Source: Photorhabdus laumondii subsp. laumondii
Lineage (GTDB): Bacteria; Pseudomonadota; Gammaproteobacteria; Enterobacterales; Enterobacteriaceae
Direction: 5' to 3'
Assembly: GCF_003343245.1 (NCBI RefSeq)
Contig: NZ_CP024901.1
Coordinates: 3,348,001-3,412,000, forward strand
DNA: 64,000 bases
Shown here in pieces: positions 61,372-64,000 of the stretch. A model generated the notes under the pieces. The model searched no databases and was not told where the DNA came from. It worked only from the letters and a program-made list of their open reading frames with translations. The translations under genes were made by a program, and so were the position numbers. The first letter of the stretch is position 1. Each line of letters begins with the position of its first letter.

Positions 61372-61397
61372 AACCAACCTGTTAGGGTTGGTTTTTT
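61372..61397 (+). terminator. Terminator after tRNA-Pro
   Basis: AACCAACC and GGTTGGTT form an 8-bp stem followed by T residues, 15 bases beyond the tRNA. Confidence 0.8.
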
Positions 61398-61416
61398 TAT
61401 GGCTGGGATTTGGCTC

Positions 61417-61446
61417 TGGTAAAATTTTGGTAAAACTCTGGTAAAA
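61417..61446. repeat. Three TGGTAAAA direct repeats beside the tRNA
   Basis: TGGTAAAA occurs at 61417, 61428 and 61439, each 11 bases apart, about one helical turn. Evenly phased short repeats next to a tRNA 3' end resemble arm-type sites for a phage integrase. No integrase is in view, so the role is an inference. Confidence 0.4.
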
Positions 61447-61520
61447 CCCCAATTTAAAACCTGGCATTTATAGCCACTTACAAACCATCTCCCCTTACTC
61501 CAAAATATAAAATTATCTAA

Positions 61521-62147
61521 TCACTTCGGCACTTCCGGCCACTCCACACTCGGCGCTTGGTTCACATCTACACGAGTCAGCAATACTCTGTATTTTCTCC
61601 ATTCGAGTAGAGCTTCTTTCTCTGAGTCTGTAGCGACTTCTAAGTCAACAGAGTCTTGTAGCAAAGAGATTGTTTCATTTGCTTGTTGTAACAGTGCTGC
61701 TTGCTGTTGCTTTGCTTCGTTGATTTGATGGGACTTGAGTAAGTCTTTATCGACTACCCAGTCTTTACCGTTCCATGTGTCGAAATCAGTTGGGGGCTTC
61801 TTGAATGTGAGCGTGTCAGGCAGCTCACCGATTTCTGTTACTTCAGTCGGTTCTCGCGTTAACGTGTCGTAAGCTATTTTGCCACGGTAGTCTGGGAGGA
61901 TTTCCCAGCGGCTTTTATCAACACTTCTGCAAACGGCCACATCATTAGTTTTCGGCAGTTCCGGGGCATCAGGATAAGCACCGGCTGATAAACTAACTCC
62001 AAGCATCACATACTCGATATCTGAAGCAATGAATTCTCTCGTTATCTGATTCGAGTGAAAAACCTTTATCCAGCCTGCCTGAATTGCCAAACCATCTTTA
62101 CCCAATACAGCGGTTTCATGTTCTAAAGAATACTTTTGTTCTGCCAT
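61521..62147 (-). CDS. Phage tail fibre assembly protein
   Basis: A 208-residue protein of the tail-fibre-assembly chaperone family. The C-terminal half has the typical W-NGK.W (FDTWNGKDWVVD), a helical stretch rich in Gln/Ala/Leu and the final RKYRVLLTRVDVNQAPSVEWPEVP. It starts on the last base of the tail-fibre gene. It helps the fibre trimerise, as in P2 gpG or Mu gpU. Confidence 0.85.
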   Translation of the reverse strand: MAEQKYSLEHETAVLGKDGLAIQAGWIKVFHSNQITREFIASDIEYVMLGVSLSAGAYPDAPELPKTNDVAVCRSVDKSRWEILPDYRGKIAYDTLTREPTEVTEIGELPDTLTFKKPPTDFDTWNGKDWVVDKDLLKSHQINEAKQQQAALLQQANETISLLQDSVDLEVATDSEKEALLEWRKYRVLLTRVDVNQAPSVEWPEVPK

Positions 62148-63469
62148 TATACTGCTCTCACTATGTAATTGAATGCTATGTTGCGGGGACGGGTTTCGTT
62201 TGCTATTACTTGAGCTTCAGTAACGCCGCCCGTATATGTATTTTGATCAAGTGAACGTGTGCGCGTGCTACTGCCGGATGATGTATACCATCCGGCATCC
62301 CCGGTCAATACAAGGTCTTCAACTAATTGTTTTGAAGCTACTTTGTAGTGATTGTGATCTGGAATGCAGTCAGCTTGCCACGTTCCACACACCCGACCCG
62401 GATCGACACCACGGCTATCATCCCAACCACGGATAAACTCTCCCCTTAAATCGGGCACTCTACCGGCAGGATAAGCTTCCGCTAGCTTTGGATATAGAGA
62501 TTTGTCGAATGTCTGACCGTTGCATGTAAGATAGCCGGGCGGCGTGTAGCGGTGGGGATATGGCATTGGAACACCGGCGGGAACGTTGTCATAACGTGCA
62601 TCAAAGTTGCTGTAATCAGATGGAATAATTTTTCCAGTCGAAAAAAGCTCAACATTATTAGATGACAATCGATGTGAATAAAATAAACACCCATTTTTAT
62701 CTCCGCATTCGAAAATAGTTTTTCTGTTTGAATTTCCCCACACAATTAGATTAATCTGACTATCAGCGGTTTCATTAGATGAAATACGCAAATTTTTATT
62801 TTGACTTATTCCGACGCTCAGCACGCTTTGCACATTTAGTCCCGCTTTGATTGTACCGCCGCTGATTGACGACACCGCATTATTCGCCTTATTCACCGTT
62901 TCCACTAAACCGAGGTTTTTTATAAACTCACTTTTATTAGGGATGTCGGCCCCGTTTTGGGATTTTGACAGGCGAGTGTTGGCGTTGTTGTTGGCATTTG
63001 TGGCGCTAGTGTTGGCTGCATTGATTGATTTATTCAGTTCTGAAGACACGGTATTCAACTGAGCGTTTGTAGCGTAGTCACCTTTGTCTTGCTTTGTGTT
63101 TAAAGCATCTAGGACCAATTTTGGAGCGCCTAGAAAATCAGCCATTGACTGCCAATTATTTTGTGATCTGTCAGGTTGTTGGCTTATGTTTTGTTTGAGT
63201 GCTACATAAAACTTCCCTGAATGCTGGACTGCGGCATATTGCGGATAGTCTACAGTTGAATCCCACTCTGCTAACCCGCGTTGTGATAAGTACATTAACC
63301 ACTCATCAACGCGCTTACCGATTGCATTAAACCACTCAAGAGGTGGCTTGCCCGCAGTTCTATCTAGTGTTACACCCCAGCCGCGAAGCACATCGGGGAA
63401 CGTTTCAATCTCGCCGGATTTGGCATCTTGAGCAAAGACTTTATAGTCTGGTTTGTTAACTATTGACAT
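62147..63469 (-). CDS. Phage tail fibre protein with collar domain
   Basis: A 440-residue fibre. The N-terminal third (to about 120) resembles fibre heads that attach to baseplate; a middle stretch (130-200) is rich in Asn/Ala (NAANTSATNANNNANTRLSKSQNG). The C-terminal part starts with a collar-type PMPYPHRYTPPGYLTCNGQTFD and has DHNHYK and RPRNIAFNYIVRA. This part determines receptor binding. It overlaps the next gene (63456) by 14 bases. Confidence 0.87.
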   Translation of the reverse strand: MSIVNKPDYKVFAQDAKSGEIETFPDVLRGWGVTLDRTAGKPPLEWFNAIGKRVDEWLMYLSQRGLAEWDSTVDYPQYAAVQHSGKFYVALKQNISQQPDRSQNNWQSMADFLGAPKLVLDALNTKQDKGDYATNAQLNTVSSELNKSINAANTSATNANNNANTRLSKSQNGADIPNKSEFIKNLGLVETVNKANNAVSSISGGTIKAGLNVQSVLSVGISQNKNLRISSNETADSQINLIVWGNSNRKTIFECGDKNGCLFYSHRLSSNNVELFSTGKIIPSDYSNFDARYDNVPAGVPMPYPHRYTPPGYLTCNGQTFDKSLYPKLAEAYPAGRVPDLRGEFIRGWDDSRGVDPGRVCGTWQADCIPDHNHYKVASKQLVEDLVLTGDAGWYTSSGSSTRTRSLDQNTYTGGVTEAQVIANETRPRNIAFNYIVRAV

Positions 63470-64000
63470 CTACAATCCTCGTGAATTTTCCATCACCGAA
63501 ACCGGACGCGTGGGGATCATTAGCCCATCCAAACGGGTGGCTATCAGTGATTACTATGTATTTATATTGCACGCCAATTGGACGAGATAATATGTCCAAT
63601 TTTTTTATCGCATGCAGCCTGAAAGGGGTTAAATAACTTGAAGGAATAACAATATTCATTGTCATATCGTAATTATCGATAATGAACGCTTGATCTCCCA
63701 ACAAGTAAGAAATCGATAATGTTATATTTCCAATTGTCGGGCGTTGGTAGTTTTTGATAACTTTGGCTTTAATAAAAAATTGATAATCTTTGTCATCAAG
63801 ATTTGTTGAATCATTCAGAGAGTCCCCGTATCTATAGAAAACACCGGTATTAAAACCAAGTGCGCTATCTATTCCCAGAAAGCCGAAGTAATCTTTTGGG
63901 ACAAATGATTTCATTGTTCGACTAATGCCAACGTGTCGCCCTATCAAATCTAATCCATAGTTTTCTGATTTATTAATATCGAGTATTTCAGTCAGCTTAA
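63456..64000 (-). CDS. Phage tail protein, DUF2612-like (partial)
   Basis: The frame is open to the window edge; the start lies beyond. The visible peptide begins KLTEILDINKSENYGLDLIGRHVGISR, a pattern (ld...a.g..Ldl.G..vGv.R) common at the N-terminus of DUF2612 baseplate proteins, then YFGFLG. An internal TTG at 63947 is not the start. It lies directly upstream of the fibre gene and overlaps it, as in Mu-/P2-like tail operons. Confidence 0.6.
   Translation of the reverse strand, partial: KLTEILDINKSENYGLDLIGRHVGISRTMKSFVPKDYFGFLGIDSALGFNTGVFYRYGDSLNDSTNLDDKDYQFFIKAKVIKNYQRPTIGNITLSISYLLGDQAFIIDNYDMTMNIVIPSSYLTPFRLHAIKKLDILSRPIGVQYKYIVITDSHPFGWANDPHASGFGDGKFTRIVDVNS

Overview
This window is a chromosomal segment of a gammaproteobacterium of the order Enterobacterales. 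It is most likely Photorhabdus or a close relative such as Xenorhabdus. Three things point there: the housekeeping proteins can be aligned almost residue for residue with E. coli from memory, the intergenic DNA is AT-rich, and nine copies of a full-length or shortened ERIC element (127-bp intergenic repeat) lie between genes. The genus is an inference from gene content and ERIC density; no marker gene proves it.

Layout. 1-3.8 kb is accessory DNA: remnants that look like a contact-dependent-inhibition/haemagglutinin locus, a HAM1-like nucleotide pyrophosphatase, an IS30 remnant and a subtilisin-like protease. 3.8-21.4 kb is a conserved block, nearly all on the minus strand: ndh, nagZ, thiK, lpoB, hinT, ycfH, holB, tmk, mltG, pabC, then the fatty-acid cluster fabF-acpP-fabG-fabD-fabH-plsX-rpmF-yceD, with yceF and rluC. 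21.4-25.1 kb is rne with its long regulatory leader. 25.2-29.3 kb is a variable islet between rne and sbcB. It holds an NAD(P)-binding protein, yeeX, a perfect 38-copy octanucleotide repeat, an unknown small gene, a truncated gene coupled to a tiny membrane protein, an IS3-type remnant and a HigBA-like toxin-antitoxin pair.

29.4-34.6 kb carries sbcB, dld and the putrescine importer plaP, which has a long leader with an upstream reading frame. 34.9-40.3 kb is an iron-siderophore operon (binding protein, permease, ATPase, TonB receptor) behind a likely Fur box. 40.6-49.0 kb holds lysP, yeiE/yeiH, nfo, a lone fruK behind a Cra site, a Nudix hydrolase, mtr and efpL. 49.4-61.4 kb follows the E. 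coli yei/yej order: a fimbrial-like mini gene, lpxT, mepS, yejG, bcr, rsuA, radD, rplY, yejK, yejL, yejM and tRNA-Pro. The right edge (61.4-64 kb) enters prophage tail-fibre genes on the minus strand, directly next to the tRNA.

Functionally the window combines core metabolism (lipid synthesis, murein synthesis and recycling, RNA decay, respiration) with uptake systems (iron, lysine, tryptophan, putrescine). Accessory material is concentrated at 0-3.8 kb, 26.2-29.3 kb and 61.4-64 kb.
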